Shown: piece after piece, positions 6,389 through 6,813 of the stretch | Layout of the letters: each line of letters starts with the position of its first letter | Position numbering within the stretch: the stretch's first letter is position 1 | Origin: Coriobacteriales bacterium | GTDB lineage: Bacteria; Actinomycetota; Coriobacteriia; Coriobacteriales; UBA8131 | Assembly: GCA_031286975.1 (NCBI GenBank) | Contig: JAITTM010000036.1 | Coordinates: 1-6,813, forward strand | Reading direction: 5' to 3' | DNA: 6,813 nucleotides | Notes under the pieces: generated by a model | Told to the model about the DNA's origin: nothing | The model's database searches: none | Seen by the model: only the letters and a program-made list of their open reading frames with translations | Position numbers and translations under genes: made by a program

Positions 6389-6813
6389 GTCTTTGAGCGA
6401 AGCAAAGGGGCTATCAGCCAGCGACTCATCCTGACAGGAGCAGGTCTGCTCGTTTTGATTGATGCCGCAGATGGGACAAAGACCCTGACAATCCTCGCCA
6501 CAGAGCACGACTTGCGGCGTCTCGAAGAGCACTGCGGCAAAGAGAGGGGGTGCCAGATCGACGACCCCGTCCTTCTCCACGATAATGAACTCGTCATCCT
6601 CCAAGTCGAGCTCCTCCTTGCGCGCGCTCAAGAGATAGTAACCCTCAACCTCGCCCTCAAGCGCCAGCACAACGGGCTCAAGGCAACGGGCGCACTCGGT
6701 TTGAACCTTCACGGTAACGGTGCCGGTCAGGAGCACCGCGCCACCGGTATTGTGCAATTGCAACGAGTAGGCAATGCCCTCCAAGACGAGGAATTCCTCA
6801 GCTCCCCGCTTAA
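6377..6813 (-). CDS. DUF177/YceD family protein, N-terminus cut by window edge
   Basis: The visible 144 residues end with a TGA at 6377-6379. The frame stays open to the right edge. A TTG at 6784 could pass for a start, but the in-frame residues before it (ending AEEFLVLEG) suit the family, so about 30-40 N-terminal residues are probably missing. The signature C-A-R-C-L-E-P is followed by an acidic middle and a cysteine cluster, C-x3-C-x-G-L-C-P-x-C-G-x-N-x-N, then C-S-C, which likely binds zinc. YceD in E. coli affects 23S rRNA accumulation and is widely found just upstream of rpmF (ribosomal protein L32); the biochemical role is not settled. Here the next gene downstream is rpsB, 142 bp away, and no L32 reading frame fits in the gap. 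Family assignment is firm, function is not. Confidence 0.88.
   Translation of the reverse strand, partial: KRGAEEFLVLEGIAYSLQLHNTGGAVLLTGTVTVKVQTECARCLEPVVLALEGEVEGYYLLSARKEELDLEDDEFIIVEKDGVVDLAPPLFAAVLFETPQVVLCGEDCQGLCPICGINQNEQTCSCQDESLADSPFASLKDLLN

Noticed and set aside
6782..6784. TTG as the start of the DUF177 gene
   Set aside because: The frame stays open to the window edge, and the residues before the TTG look like ordinary family sequence, so the real start is outside the window.
1..6813. CRISPR arrays, tRNA or rRNA genes, insertion sequences
   Set aside because: Both strands were read for regularly spaced repeats, cloverleaf-like segments, transposase motifs and terminal inverted repeats, and none was seen.

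Overview
The window looks like chromosomal DNA from an anaerobic actinomycete of the Coriobacteriia, most likely the Eggerthellaceae (Eggerthella, Gordonibacter, Slackia and relatives). This rests on a high-GC coding style, actinobacterial-type ribosomal genes, and above all on a Tat-exported molybdenum reductase divergent from a membrane-spanning LuxR-type regulator, a pairing typical of that family. The genus cannot be fixed from the sequence.

Left part (1-4358): an accessory metabolic module. On the minus strand, running off the left edge, is a large molybdopterin (bis-MGD) oxidoreductase with a Tat signal peptide, an N-terminal 4Fe-4S motif and a predicted cysteine Mo ligand. Its family includes acetylene hydratase and the gut catechol dehydroxylases. 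A 363-bp spacer with two tandem dyads and a further palindrome separates it from a divergent plus-strand gene. That gene encodes about 12 membrane helices fused to a C-terminal LuxR helix-turn-helix. The simplest reading is that the membrane protein senses a substrate or envelope signal and switches on the reductase through the tandem dyads.

Middle (4359-4466): a short convergent gap with a 16-bp-period tandem duplication that includes the regulator's stop codon, followed by a strong hairpin that probably ends transcription from both sides.

Right part (4467-6813), all on the minus strand: housekeeping translation genes. A DUF177/YceD-family protein runs off the right edge. It is followed by a promoter inside its 3' end, a 120-nt leader with mutually exclusive pairings, then rpsB (ribosomal protein S2, with a long Ala/Pro/Glu tail) and tsf (EF-Ts), 25 bp apart. 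The usual downstream partners are not next to these genes: rpmF does not follow DUF177 and pyrH/frr do not follow tsf. The accessory reductase/regulator module sits beyond the terminator where pyrH often lies.

The items most worth attention are the tandem TCATG-N5-CATGA dyads in the divergent spacer, the transporter-like sensor fused to a DNA-binding domain, the uncharacterised reductase itself, and the switch-like rpsB leader.
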